A stretch of DNA of 64,000 nt from Desulfovibrio sp. Fe33 (lineage in GTDB: Bacteria; Desulfobacterota; Desulfovibrionia; Desulfovibrionales; Desulfovibrionaceae): the NCBI RefSeq assembly GCF_028532725.1, contig NZ_JAQKGU010000005.1, positions 158,963 through 222,962 of the forward strand, in the 5' to 3' direction. The position numbers were made by a program, and so were the translations under genes. A model generated the notes under the pieces. The model was not told the origin of the DNA. It saw only the letters and a list, made by a program, of their open reading frames with translations, and ran no database searches. Shown one piece after another: positions 44,680 through 54,081 of the stretch. Numbering within the stretch: position 1 is the stretch's first letter; each line of letters begins with the position of its first letter.

Positions 44680-44838
44680 ATGGAAATCATCCGCATTATC
44701 ATCTCCGTCCTCATCCCGCCGCTGGGCGCATTCCTCAAGGTAGGCCTGGGACTTCAGTTCTGGGTCAACCTGCTCTTGACCCTCCTGGGTTATTTCCCCG
44801 GACTGGTCCACGTCATCTGGCTGCTGTCCAGACGATGA
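44680..44838 (+). CDS. YqaE/Pmp3-type small membrane protein
   Basis: This 52-residue protein starts at ATG 44680 after AGGAG and has two membrane helices joined by a short loop, with the family motif LIPPLGAFLKVGLG. Pmp3/YqaE proteins affect membrane potential and salt or cold tolerance. It lies 69 bases after the DUF3298 gene and just before a terminator, so it probably shares that transcript. Confidence 0.85.
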   Translation: MEIIRIIISVLIPPLGAFLKVGLGLQFWVNLLLTLLGYFPGLVHVIWLLSRR

Positions 44839-44847
44839 CCCGACAAC

Positions 44848-44880
44848 CAAAAGGCCCGGCATATGCCGAGCCTTTTTTTT
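44848..44880 (+). terminator. Intrinsic terminator after YqaE gene
   Basis: An AAGGC-CCGGC...GCCG-GCCTT stem with a TAT-containing loop is followed by eight T residues, 10 bases after the stop. Confidence 0.85.
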
Positions 44881-45188
44881 GTTCCGAAACTTTCCGGTGA
44901 AAGCAGTAGAGGAACCGCCTTCGGCGGGATGGATGGGTGATTTCGCCTCCGGCGGCCAAAGGGGCGGGCCCCCTTTGGAATCCCTATGTCGCCTTCGGCG
45001 AAGGTTTATCAATGAAAGGCGTTCCCGGAGCAATCAGGTCTTTCAAATTGAAACAGATTTGATTGAAAAGCCATTTCCGCCCCGCAGGGGCGCAATCGGG
45101 ATGCAAGGGGGTGTGCCCCTTGCCCGCCGGAGGCGAAATCACCTGACAAATCCGCCGAAGGCGGTCCCACTACTGCTTCACGCAAAGA
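44881..45188. repeat. Repeat-rich intergenic region, copies C and E
   Basis: No gene is seen. The region contains palindromic GCCTCCGGCGGC-type units, a CCAAAGGGG...CCCCTTTGG stem (44956-44964 with 44970-44978) and a third relative of the A/B repeat with stem GCAAGGGG...CCCCTTGC (45103-45110 with 45116-45123). Confidence 0.7.
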
Positions 45189-46373
45189 CTAAATGGTCAC
45201 GCGCCTGACGCCTTCGATGCGGCTCAGGGCCTCGCGCACCTCTTCGGTGGGTTTGGCGTGGACCATATACACGGTCTGGACCTGTTCGCCGAGTTTGCGG
45301 GAATTGTTCTCGCGGATATTCACGCCCATCTCGCCCATAAGGGTGCCGAACTTGCCGAACATGCCGGGCTTGTCCTCATGGGTGATGAAGATGGTGTAGA
45401 TATCGGCCCCCTCTTCCTCCACGGTCTCCCCCACGTTCACGGAATTGCCGTACTCGCCGCGCTTGAGGTATCCGGCGACCACTTCGGCGATTTCAAGCCC
45501 GGTGCGAATGCCCGCGTTGTTGGTCGAGGCTCCCAGGTGGGCGGACATGACGATGTTGTCCAGCTCCTGGAGTTTGTTCCGGAAAGGCTCTCCCTCGCGC
45601 TTGGGCTCGGACTCGTAGCAGTCCAGGGCCGCTCCCGCGATTTTCCCGGTCTTGAGGGCTTCGTACAGGGCGTCCTCGGCCACGTTCTTGCCGCGGGAAG
45701 CGTTTATGAGGTAGGCGGAATCCTTCATCAGGGCGAGTTCCTCGGCCTTGATGACCGGCTCGGCACCACCGCAGTGCAGGGAGACGAAGTCGGATTTTTC
45801 GAGCAGCTCGGGGATGGAGTCCACATAGGTCAGGGGGGCGTCGATGGAACGGTAGAGATCATAACCCAGGACCTTCATGCCGAGAGCTCCCGCCTTGGCC
45901 GCCAGGGACTGGCCGATGCGGCCGCAGCCGATGATGCCGAGCGTCTTGCCGAAGAGCTCCACGCCCTTGAACCGCTTCTTGTGCCAGGTCCCGTCCATGA
46001 GGGTGCGATGGGCGAAGGGCACCTTGCGCGCGATGGCGAACATGAGTCCCAAGGCGTGCTCGGCAGTGGCGTTGGTGTTGCCGTTGGGCGCAAACTTGAC
46101 GATGACGCCCAGCTCCTTGGCCGCCTCAAGGTCGATGTTGTCCGTGCCCACGCCGCCCCGCCCGACGATCTTGAGCTTGCCGCCGTCCTTCACCCCGGCT
46201 TCGAGCAAGACCCGGGTGACTTTGGTGGCGGAGCGTACGAGCAGAGCGTCGAAGGACCCGATCTCGCTCATGAGATCGTCCTCGTCGCGTTTCTCGGTTT
46301 CAACGGTGAATCCCTGCTGTCTCAAGTACTTCCGCGCCTCTTCCACGAGGCCGTCATTGGCAAGTATCCGCAT
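45189..46373 (-). CDS. serA: D-3-phosphoglycerate dehydrogenase
   Basis: SerA oxidises 3-phosphoglycerate with NAD+, the first step of serine synthesis. The 394-residue protein has the substrate-domain start ILANDGLVEEA, the dinucleotide motif GIIGCGRIGQSLA, the Arg-Glu-His catalytic set (INASRG, SAHLGAST) and a C-terminal ACT domain (ITHEDKPGMFGKFG) for serine feedback. ATG 46373 follows GGGGAGG. It lies 34 bases downstream of the aminotransferase that likely does the next step. Confidence 0.93.
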   Translation of the reverse strand: MRILANDGLVEEARKYLRQQGFTVETEKRDEDDLMSEIGSFDALLVRSATKVTRVLLEAGVKDGGKLKIVGRGGVGTDNIDLEAAKELGVIVKFAPNGNTNATAEHALGLMFAIARKVPFAHRTLMDGTWHKKRFKGVELFGKTLGIIGCGRIGQSLAAKAGALGMKVLGYDLYRSIDAPLTYVDSIPELLEKSDFVSLHCGGAEPVIKAEELALMKDSAYLINASRGKNVAEDALYEALKTGKIAGAALDCYESEPKREGEPFRNKLQELDNIVMSAHLGASTNNAGIRTGLEIAEVVAGYLKRGEYGNSVNVGETVEEEGADIYTIFITHEDKPGMFGKFGTLMGEMGVNIRENNSRKLGEQVQTVYMVHAKPTEEVREALSRIEGVRRVTI

Positions 46374-46407
46374 ATCCACCTCCCCGTGACATGCTTATGT
46401 CGTCGAT

Positions 46408-47550
46408 CTATCGGAGCTTATCGAGTTCTCCTTCCAATTTGGCCAGGTATTCCGTGAGCATGGCGGGCGTGATGTCACCCATGTGGCCCACACGGAAGAT
46501 CGGGCGGCGGTCCGCTTCCTCCAGAAGCTGGTTCAACTTGAAGTAGCCGGGGTCCATGAGGTATCCCTCGCCGCGCAAAGCTTCCTTCACTTTCCCCTTG
46601 AGCTGGGCCGTGGTCACGCCTTCGGGGCAAATCACGGTGGAAAGAGTTGGCGAGCGGTGCCCTTCGGGGGCGAACATCTCGAACCCGTCGAGGCCGCCTA
46701 CCCACTTCTCGACCATGGAACGCATCTCGCGATGGCGGGCGAAACGATTCTCGATGCCTTCCTCGTTGACGATGCGGTCGAGCTGGAACCACATCTGGTT
46801 GGCCAGGGTGGTGTTGGGCGTGGTCAGGGTCTGATTCTTGCGCGCCCGGTCGAGATGCTTGGTGATGTCGTGATGATGGCCCTTGTTGGTCACCTTACGG
46901 GCCTTCTCTTCGGCTTCGCCGGAGACGAACCCGATGCCGAACCCGGCGGGCAGGCCGAGCGCCTTCTGGGTGGCCGTGGAATACATGGCCGCACCGGACT
47001 CGGACAGCGCCAGCTCGGCTCCGCCGAAGATGGACACGCCGTCCACGATGGGCATGGCCCCATACTGCCGGACGAGCGAGCAAACGGCCTTCACGTCGTT
47101 GACCACGCCGGTGGACGTCTCATTATGGGTGAAGGAGACCACTTGGGGGCGGACTTCCTTCAGCTTGTCCTCCAGCACGTTGAGATCGATGGCCTCGCCG
47201 TAGTCGAACTTGAGGTTCACGGCCTTCTTGCCGTTGCTGGCCGCGATATTGAAATACATGTCGCCGAAGGAACCCACGGACACGTTGAGGATGGTCTCGT
47301 CCTCAGCCACCAGGGAGCGAACCGAGGTCTCCATGGCCGTGGAGCCGGAGCCGAGGCACAGAATCGGCTCGAAATCGTCGCCGCATCCGGCGAGCTTCCG
47401 CAGATTCTCGCGGATGGGCCCGAACCGCAGCTCGTTTTCCGTGTCGCGGTGCCCGAACTCGGGCAACAGAGCCGCCTCCTTGACATCCTGCCGGATGTAG
47501 GTCGGCCCCGTGATGAACAGTTTCAAAGGCGCAAAATTCGGCTTGCTCAT
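46408..47550 (-). CDS. Class V aminotransferase, likely phosphoserine type
   Basis: The 380-residue PLP enzyme is an AGT/PucG-type class V aminotransferase, with GSGSTAMET (cofactor phosphate contact), HNETSTG and the PLP lysine in STATQKALG. Enzymes of this subfamily next to serA act as phosphoserine transaminase in anaerobes lacking a usual SerC. Alanine-glyoxylate activity is the alternative. Operon order aminotransferase-serA supports a serine role. Confidence 0.78.
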   Translation of the reverse strand: MSKPNFAPLKLFITGPTYIRQDVKEAALLPEFGHRDTENELRFGPIRENLRKLAGCGDDFEPILCLGSGSTAMETSVRSLVAEDETILNVSVGSFGDMYFNIAASNGKKAVNLKFDYGEAIDLNVLEDKLKEVRPQVVSFTHNETSTGVVNDVKAVCSLVRQYGAMPIVDGVSIFGGAELALSESGAAMYSTATQKALGLPAGFGIGFVSGEAEEKARKVTNKGHHHDITKHLDRARKNQTLTTPNTTLANQMWFQLDRIVNEEGIENRFARHREMRSMVEKWVGGLDGFEMFAPEGHRSPTLSTVICPEGVTTAQLKGKVKEALRGEGYLMDPGYFKLNQLLEEADRRPIFRVGHMGDITPAMLTEYLAKLEGELDKLR

Positions 47551-47740
47551 GATCTCTACCCTTCAGTGATGATGACGGAAATGAAAAGACTACCCCATAC
47601 CATGAAAAATGTTTCAAATCAGTATAACGGCAGTGGTTGAAAGGCAAGGGGGACAAGGGGATGGGCGCGGTATTCTGAACCGCATGAGACAGGCCGAACG
47701 GCCTTCCGCAAATGACCGGGTTCGTCGGCCTTCGTACGGC

Positions 47741-47772
47741 GCGGACCGGCCATCCTGAAACGGCCGGTCCGC
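47741..47772 (-). terminator. Perfect 11-bp hairpin after autotransporter
   Basis: GCGGACCGGCC (47741-47751) pairs perfectly with 47762-47772, 10 bases after the autotransporter stop. No T-tract is present. Confidence 0.6.
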
Positions 47773-47781
47773 CCGGAGTCT

Positions 47782-49779
47782 TTAAAACAAAACGCAGACC
47801 ATGGCGGAACCGCCGATGGAAGTGCTGTCGTCGCCCAATTCGGCTTCGCCGTTCAACTTCAGCGACACCGCATCGGTCAGATGCGCCGCGACCCCTCCGG
47901 CGAGGAACAGGGCGCTTCGATCTTCCATTTCCGTGGACACGGCCTTGTTCTGGCCGAGCATGGTCAACTCGACGTCATCATCGCCCAGGGCGTTGCGGTA
48001 TTGCCAGCCCGCCCGGACATTCAGGGAAAAGGAATCCATCATCCCGCGCACGCCAAGCTCCAGCCGTTGTTCAAGCATGGACACGTCGCGTCCGGCGACA
48101 TGCGCGTTGGCGTCGCCGCCGCCGGATTCGGTATAGCTGTCCATGGTCTGCCGGGCGTAACGCAGGCTCGCGGCAGGGACCAGGGACCATTCGTCGCTCA
48201 ACGCGAATTCATATCCGATGGTGGCTTCAGGCGAAAACCACCAACTGTCGTAGGAAGCCTCCGCTTCGGACTCTCCCGAAGCGGCAAGGTTGTTGTTGAC
48301 CATGCGGTCGTCGCTATGGTCGAGCCAACCGCCGGTGACGGCGAGATCAATAAACACGGAACTCCAGCGTTGCCTGCCGTAGATGCCGAGGAAAGCGCCG
48401 TCCGACTTGTTGTCGAAAGACTTCGCGTTGAGAGAATCCACGTCGAAATCGTTCCAAAGATAGCCGGCCAGAACCCCCAAAGTGGTGCTTTCCGTAATGG
48501 ATGCGTCATAGCCGATGGCCACGCCCATGTTGCTGGAGTCGAAGTCCAAGGTTGCCGAAGAGCCGTCGTATTTGGATGTCGAACCGAATACCGATGTCCA
48601 CCAACGATCTCCGACGCAATCCAGACGGTCGCGAATCACGGATGAAACGTTGTCGGTCATGTCCGCGAGCGCGTCCGAGGAACCTGAAAACGCAGTGGGA
48701 TCAAAGGTCGCGACCTGGGAGGTGGCGGCATTGTAGAAGACCGGCACCGAGCCGGTAAAATTCATGGCGTCAACTGTGCCGGAAAACTCCCAAAAAACGG
48801 AGCTGGAAGGAGCGAAATCGATGTTCACCGTAGTCCCGCCGCCCAAGTCGACGCCTCCGCCGAGGAAGGAGAAAGCCTTCAGGTTCAGCGTGTTGCCTGC
48901 CCCCAAAAAGGTGATGGCATTGGACTGGTCGCTGACGATTCTCCCGGAGTTGGTGACCGTGTTGTTGTCGTCCTCGGTCCGAATGCCGTCGGCCGAAGCG
49001 CCGTGGGTGGTGATCGTTCCCGTGTTGGTAATCGTGTTGCCGCCGCCATCGGAGGAGATGCCGTGGGCGCTCGTGCCTTGGGTAGTGATTGTTCCCGAGT
49101 TGGAGACCGTGTTGTTGGCGTCCTCGACGTGGATGCCGTCGCCAGAGCCTTCCGTGGTCGCGATTGTGCCGGTGTTGACGATCATGTTGTTCTCTTCGGT
49201 GGCGTAGATGCCCACACCGGTGTTGCCGGAGGTCGTGATCGTACCGGAGTTGACCACCTGGTTGTCGCCACCCTGGAGGTCGACAGCGTAACTGCCCGCT
49301 CCTGTGACGACGATGGTCCCGCTATTATTTACGGAGCTGGAGCCGCCTTGGGCCAATATTCCGTCCGCACCGTTCCCTGTGGTCATGAGTTCGCCCGAGT
49401 TGGTGATCTGATTGTTCCCGTCTACAAGGTGAACGCCCAAGACGTGCGAACCAGAACCGGTGATGCTACCGGTATTATTCACGGAACTGGAACCGCCTTC
49501 GGCATGAACCGCGTACGTCGTGCCGATCCCCGAGGCCGAAATCTCGCCAGCGTTATTGATGGTATGCCCCCCACCCACTGCGTTGACGCCCCTATCGCCT
49601 AAGGGAGGCGTGATACTACCGCTACCCGTAACTTCCAACGTGTCGCCCGCAGCCAAATCCTGCGTCGTGGTGGTGGGGCTGTCGATCACGTAATCCGCGG
49701 CGAACCCCGGCGTCACCGACAGGACCAAGCATAATGTGACCAGAGACGCAATGAGACATTTCCCCTTGGGATGCGGCAT
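47782..49779 (-). CDS. Autotransporter with short repeat passenger
   Basis: The 665-residue outer-membrane protein has a signal peptide (cut near GFA-ADY, about residue 27), nine tandem 25-residue repeats (about residues 58-283, pattern ...GIHVEDANNTVSNSGTITT), a short linker, and a C-terminal autotransporter beta-barrel of about 280 residues beginning near WWTSVFGS and ending in a terminal Phe. The repeats are rich in Asn, Gly and Thr and should form a small beta-helix or solenoid. ATG 49779 is chosen over GTG 49794 because it has a GAGGA site. Function is probably adhesion or surface display. Confidence 0.88.
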   Translation of the reverse strand: MPHPKGKCLIASLVTLCLVLSVTPGFAADYVIDSPTTTTQDLAAGDTLEVTGSGSITPPLGDRGVNAVGGGHTINNAGEISASGIGTTYAVHAEGGSSSVNNTGSITGSGSHVLGVHLVDGNNQITNSGELMTTGNGADGILAQGGSSSVNNSGTIVVTGAGSYAVDLQGGDNQVVNSGTITTSGNTGVGIYATEENNMIVNTGTIATTEGSGDGIHVEDANNTVSNSGTITTQGTSAHGISSDGGGNTITNTGTITTHGASADGIRTEDDNNTVTNSGRIVSDQSNAITFLGAGNTLNLKAFSFLGGGVDLGGGTTVNIDFAPSSSVFWEFSGTVDAMNFTGSVPVFYNAATSQVATFDPTAFSGSSDALADMTDNVSSVIRDRLDCVGDRWWTSVFGSTSKYDGSSATLDFDSSNMGVAIGYDASITESTTLGVLAGYLWNDFDVDSLNAKSFDNKSDGAFLGIYGRQRWSSVFIDLAVTGGWLDHSDDRMVNNNLAASGESEAEASYDSWWFSPEATIGYEFALSDEWSLVPAASLRYARQTMDSYTESGGGDANAHVAGRDVSMLEQRLELGVRGMMDSFSLNVRAGWQYRNALGDDDVELTMLGQNKAVSTEMEDRSALFLAGGVAAHLTDAVSLKLNGEAELGDDSTSIGGSAMVCVLF
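48931..49608 (-). repeat. Nine tandem 75-bp coding repeats
   Basis: Nine degenerate 25-codon units each end in a S/T-G-T-I-like turn (NSGTITT, NTGTIAT). Nucleotide identity between units is moderate, highest among those encoding G-D/A-GIHVED and N-N-T-V-S/T-N-S-G. Copy number could change by slippage or recombination. Confidence 0.85.
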
Positions 49780-49977
49780 AACATGAATCCTCACTCAATT
49801 ATAGAATTGTCTTATATTGACCGACAAAACGAATTCAAGTCAAGCGATTGCAACACTCATTGTTTTATATATTTCCGAAAGCCGGCGCGAAGTCCGAAGC
49901 GGACCGGCGCAAACTTGCCAACCGGGCAAAAAGGGCTTAACTCTCACCTCTTCACCCAACCCATGGAGTAATAAGAC

Positions 49978-52900
49978 ATGGCCCAGCTTGGACCTCATAT
50001 ATCTATTTCCGATGAACAGCTCATCACCCGCGCCCTCGGAGTGGTGGACATGGAACAGTTTCAGCACTGGCCCGAAAAAGTGAAGAAACTCGCCTCGAAC
50101 CTGGCCGCCGAGCTTTTCCTCGTGCGCTACAACCCCTTCATCGACCCGGAATTGGTCCGCACGGCAGTGGACCGGCGGCTGAACATGTCCCGTCCCATGC
50201 TGGACCGTGAATTCGCCACCATCCTGACCAAGGGCATCGAACTTTTCTGGGAACGCCACGGCAACGAACTGGCCTTCCGCGACGAGATCGTGAAACGCCT
50301 CAAGGCGTTCATGCCCGAGGACGCCATCGGCCACGAGCCGCACTCCCGCATTGAGTCGGCCACCGACGCCACGGACCTGCGCATGGAACTGCCCATGCTC
50401 GTGCTCTTCCCCGAGGACGAATCGCAGATTCAGGGCATTGTCCGGCTGGCCAACGAAATGCGTTTCGGACTCATCCCGCGCGGCGGCGGCACGGGACTGA
50501 CCGGCGGAGCCATTCCGGCCGAGGCGCGCAGCGTGATCCTGTCGCTCTCCCGTTTCAAACGGATCATCGACATCGACCCGGAGGCGCGGACCATGACCGC
50601 CCAGTCGGGCGTCATCACCCTGAACGCCATCCAGGCTGCGGCCAAGAAGGGACTGCTCTTCACCGTGGACCCGGCATCCAAGGCGGGCTCCTCCCTGGGC
50701 GGCAACATTTCCGAGAACGCGGGCGGGCCGTTCGCCTTCGAATACGGCACGACCATCGACAATCTCCTCAGCTACCGCATGGTCCGGCCCGACGGCTCGC
50801 TTATCGAAATCCGCCGCAAGGACCACCCGCGCCACAAGATCTACCCCTCCGACACGGCGATTTTCGAAATCCTCGACAACAAGGGCAAGCTCCTCGACAC
50901 CGTGACGCTCGGCGGCGACGAGATTCGCGGCCCCGGACTCGGCAAGGACGTCTCCAACAAGTACCTGGGCGGCCTGCCCGGCGTGCAGAAGGAAGGCACT
51001 GACGGCATCATCACCACCGCGACCTTCATCTGCCACCCCGCCCTGGCCCACTCGCAGGTGCTCTGCCTGGAGTTCTTCGGCCGGTCCATGAACAACGCCA
51101 TGCTGGTCATCAAGGACGTGGTCGGGATGCGCGACTCCATCCGCGAGGAGGGGGACCGGGTCAAAATCTCCGCACTGGAGGAATTCGGGCCGAAATACGT
51201 CCAAGCCATCGAATACCAGACCAAATCCACCCGATACGAAGGCGACCCCATCTCGGTCATCATCATGCAGCTCGACTCGGACGACAGGGAAGCCCTGGAC
51301 GCTGCCTGCCAGACCGTGCTCGCCCTGGCCCAGCCCTACGACGGCGTGGACATCTTCGCCGCCCGCGACGAGCGCGAAGCCGAGCTGTTCTGGGAGGACC
51401 GCCACAAGCTGTCCGCCATCGCCAAGCGCACCTCGGGCTTCAAGGTCAACGAGGACGTTGTCATTCCCATGGAGGTCATCCCCCAGTTCTCGGAGTTCCT
51501 CGAAGACCTGAACCTGGTCTATCTGGCCAAGATATACTCGACCACCCTGGACAAGATCGAGAACCTGGAAGGCGTCAATCCCGAGGATGAAGACATCAGG
51601 GAAGCGCGCAGGCGCATCCGTTCCATCCTCGGCGGCAGCATCACGTCCCGCGACTTTTCCGATGTGGAGCAGGAGGCCCAGTGCCGATTCCTGTTCCTGA
51701 AGCTCCGCGACACCTATCCCAAGCTCGACCGCGAGATTAAGGACCTGTGGCAGGAACTCCAGCTCAAGCGCATCGTCATCGCCAACCACATGCACGCAGG
51801 CGACGGCAACTGCCACGTCAACCTGCCGGTCAACTCCAACGACGCGGAAATGCTGGCCGCCGCGCACGAAGCCGCCGACACGGTCATGACGAAGGTCCTG
51901 GAAATCGGCGGGCAGGTGTCCGGCGAACACGGCATCGGCATCACCAAGATAGGCTTCCTGAGCGAAGAAAAGATCAGGGCCCTCTCCCAATACCGCAAGG
52001 AAGTTGACCCCAACGGGGTGTTCAACCCCGGCAAGCTGGCCTCGCGCGAACTGCCGAGCACGCCCTTCACCTTCTCCTTCAACCGGCTCATCCACGACCT
52101 GGACGAGACCGCCCTCAAGGACAAGGAAGCCCTCATGGGCCTGCTCAGGAATATCCAGACCTGCACCCGCTGCGGCAAATGCAAGCAGGTCTGCCCCATG
52201 TACCAGCCCGCCCGCGGGCTCATGTACCACCCGCGCAACAAAAACATCGCCCTGGGCGCGCTCATCGAAGGCATCTACTACTCGCAGACCCAGACCGGCG
52301 AGCCCGCCCACGAGCTGATGAAGGAACTGCGCGACCTCATGGACCACTGCACCGCCTGCGGCAAATGCCAGGCAGCCTGCCCCGTCAAGATCGACTCGGC
52401 CGGCGCGGCCCTCTCCATGCGCTCGTTCCTCGACTCCAAGGGCAAATCCGGGCATCCGCTCAAGCAGATCGTCCTGCGCAACCTGGCAAAGAATCCGGCC
52501 CAGACCCTGCCCGTGGCCGCGAAGGTCCTGGCAGTGGGACAGTCCCTCCAGGACAAGACGCTCGGTATGGTCCCGGCCCGCTGGCTGTCCAAGATCCAGT
52601 CTCCGGTGGTGAAGAACCGCAGCCCGCATATGGACTACCACAACCTGGCGGAGAGGCTGCATCTGGAAGAAGGCTCGGTCTTCAAGAACCCGGGCGTGGA
52701 CCGCGACCAGACCGTGCTCTACTTTCCCGGCTGCGGAGCATCGCTCTTCTCAAGGTCCATCGGCATGGCTTCGGTCTATCTGCTGCTCAAGTCCGGCGTG
52801 AACGTGGTCCTGCCCGACCACCACATGTGCTGCGGCTACCCTTTGCTCGCCTCGGGTTGCGAGGAGGCATACAAGACGAACCGCCACCGCAACGTCCAGG

Positions 52901-53499
52901 AATTCCTGGACCTGCTGGTCAAGACCGGCAAGGCGGGGCTGAAGGCGACTACCCTGCTCACGGCCTGCGGCACCTGCCGTGAGTCGCTGGAGACCTACGA
53001 TTTCTCCTCCGAGCTGGCCGACCCGCTCAAGCACCTCGACGTGGTCCAGTTCCTCCTGGAGCGGCTGCCCGCCGCACGCCGGGCCGAACCGATCCTGTAT
53101 CATTCGGCCTGCCACATGGAGTGGACCGGCGTGCCCAAGCTCAAGGCTCCGGAGATGTATCGCTCGGCCCTGGCGAGCCTGACAGGCGCGAACGTGGACC
53201 TCTCCCCCGGCTGCTGCGGCGAGTCCGGCCTCGGAGCCCTGACCAGCCCGGCCATCTACAACAAGCTGCGCGAACGCAAGCAGGAACAACTGCGCGAGGA
53301 CCTCGGCTTCGACCGGCACCGTCCCATCGTGGTGGGCTGCCCGTCCTGCAAGGTCGGCATTAAGCGGTCCATGCTGCAAATGAAGCGGCCCAACCGCGTC
53401 CTGCACGCAGTGGAATACCTGGCCGAATGCGTGGGCGGTCCCAAGTGGGAGAAGGAACTCAACGAACTGCTCGACATGGTGGAACGCAAGGGGGCCTAG
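49978..53499 (+). CDS. FAD/Fe-S oxidoreductase, D-lactate-dehydrogenase-like
   Basis: The 1173-residue protein combines an N-terminal extension (DUF3683-like, about 1-120), a PCMH-type FAD-binding domain (PRGGGTGLTGGA, about residues 170-181), an FAD-linked oxidase C-terminal domain (NHMHAGDGNCHVNLP), two 4Fe-4S motifs CTRCGKCKQVCP (about 728-739) and CTACGKCQAACP (about 788-799), and two cysteine-rich CCG domains (PGCGASLF...CCGY; HSACHMEWT...CCGESG). This is a GlcD-GlcF fusion, expected to oxidise D-lactate or another 2-hydroxy acid and pass electrons to the membrane pool. It is a single gene. Confidence 0.88.
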   Translation: MAQLGPHISISDEQLITRALGVVDMEQFQHWPEKVKKLASNLAAELFLVRYNPFIDPELVRTAVDRRLNMSRPMLDREFATILTKGIELFWERHGNELAFRDEIVKRLKAFMPEDAIGHEPHSRIESATDATDLRMELPMLVLFPEDESQIQGIVRLANEMRFGLIPRGGGTGLTGGAIPAEARSVILSLSRFKRIIDIDPEARTMTAQSGVITLNAIQAAAKKGLLFTVDPASKAGSSLGGNISENAGGPFAFEYGTTIDNLLSYRMVRPDGSLIEIRRKDHPRHKIYPSDTAIFEILDNKGKLLDTVTLGGDEIRGPGLGKDVSNKYLGGLPGVQKEGTDGIITTATFICHPALAHSQVLCLEFFGRSMNNAMLVIKDVVGMRDSIREEGDRVKISALEEFGPKYVQAIEYQTKSTRYEGDPISVIIMQLDSDDREALDAACQTVLALAQPYDGVDIFAARDEREAELFWEDRHKLSAIAKRTSGFKVNEDVVIPMEVIPQFSEFLEDLNLVYLAKIYSTTLDKIENLEGVNPEDEDIREARRRIRSILGGSITSRDFSDVEQEAQCRFLFLKLRDTYPKLDREIKDLWQELQLKRIVIANHMHAGDGNCHVNLPVNSNDAEMLAAAHEAADTVMTKVLEIGGQVSGEHGIGITKIGFLSEEKIRALSQYRKEVDPNGVFNPGKLASRELPSTPFTFSFNRLIHDLDETALKDKEALMGLLRNIQTCTRCGKCKQVCPMYQPARGLMYHPRNKNIALGALIEGIYYSQTQTGEPAHELMKELRDLMDHCTACGKCQAACPVKIDSAGAALSMRSFLDSKGKSGHPLKQIVLRNLAKNPAQTLPVAAKVLAVGQSLQDKTLGMVPARWLSKIQSPVVKNRSPHMDYHNLAERLHLEEGSVFKNPGVDRDQTVLYFPGCGASLFSRSIGMASVYLLLKSGVNVVLPDHHMCCGYPLLASGCEEAYKTNRHRNVQEFLDLLVKTGKAGLKATTLLTACGTCRESLETYDFSSELADPLKHLDVVQFLLERLPAARRAEPILYHSACHMEWTGVPKLKAPEMYRSALASLTGANVDLSPGCCGESGLGALTSPAIYNKLRERKQEQLREDLGFDRHRPIVVGCPSCKVGIKRSMLQMKRPNRVLHAVEYLAECVGGPKWEKELNELLDMVERKGA

Positions 53500-53572
53500 C
53501 CCCCTCGCGGCTCACTTGATCGGTCCGGGCCCGCCCGGCCTCCGAAGCCTGAAACGACGCATGGAGGAGACC

Positions 53573-53668
53573 ATGGACAGCCACAAAATAAAAGACGAAT
53601 CCGACGGGACCGATTCCCGCGTCCCGGCCGCTTGCCGCCTGGCGGGCCTCCCCTCGGAGGCCGCATAG
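53573..53668 (+). CDS. Possible 31-residue ORF coupled to ruvX
   Basis: An ATG with a strong GGAGGAG site encodes 31 residues (MDSHKIKDESDG...) and its stop codon TAG overlaps the ruvX start as TAGTG. It has no recognisable domain; it may be a leader peptide or translational coupling device. Not certain to be real. Confidence 0.4.
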   Translation: MDSHKIKDESDGTDSRVPAACRLAGLPSEAA

Positions 53669-54081
53669 TGCGCGCGCTCGGCATAGATTTCGGGCTCAAG
53701 CGCGTGGGGCTGGCCGTCTGCGACCCCACGGGCACCCTGGTTTCGCCCTACCGGACCATAGAGCGGACCACTCGCCAGGCCCTCTTTGACGAACTGACCG
53801 ACATCATTCATGATGAAGCCATCGAAGCGGTGGTGGTCGGCCTCCCCCTCGCCATGTCCGGCGAGGAAACCCTGACCACCCGGCAGGCCCGCAATTTCGC
53901 CGAGAGCCTGGAACGAAGGATCGACGCGCCCGTCCACCTCATGGACGAGCGGCTGACCTCCGCCCAGGCCGAAGAGGAACTCAACGCCGCCGGGCTGCGC
54001 GGCAAAAAACGCAAGGCCGTTCTGGACAGCCAGGCGGCCGTGGTCATCCTTCGCTCATGGCTCGATTCCGTTACGTCCTGA
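53668..54081 (+). CDS. ruvX: Holliday junction resolvase-like protein
   Basis: RuvX/YqgF proteins are RNase H-fold nucleases linked to rRNA processing and Holliday junctions. The 137-residue protein has RALGIDFGLKRVGLAVCD at the N terminus, VVGLP in the centre, and DERLTSAQAE plus the C-terminal acidic residue region (LDSQAAVVILRSWLD). GTG 53668 follows GGAGG with a 7-base gap. It overlaps mltG by 25 bases. Confidence 0.93.
   Translation: MRALGIDFGLKRVGLAVCDPTGTLVSPYRTIERTTRQALFDELTDIIHDEAIEAVVVGLPLAMSGEETLTTRQARNFAESLERRIDAPVHLMDERLTSAQAEEELNAAGLRGKKRKAVLDSQAAVVILRSWLDSVTS

Noticed and set aside
48931..49608. Regular 75-base repeats considered as a CRISPR-like array
   Set aside because: The repeats are in frame, degenerate and encode a surface passenger domain; no conserved short repeat with unique spacers and no cas genes.
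49840..52662. 940-codon open frame antisense to the FAD/Fe-S oxidoreductase
   Set aside because: The sense gene has full-length homology motifs; the antisense translation has no recognisable fold.
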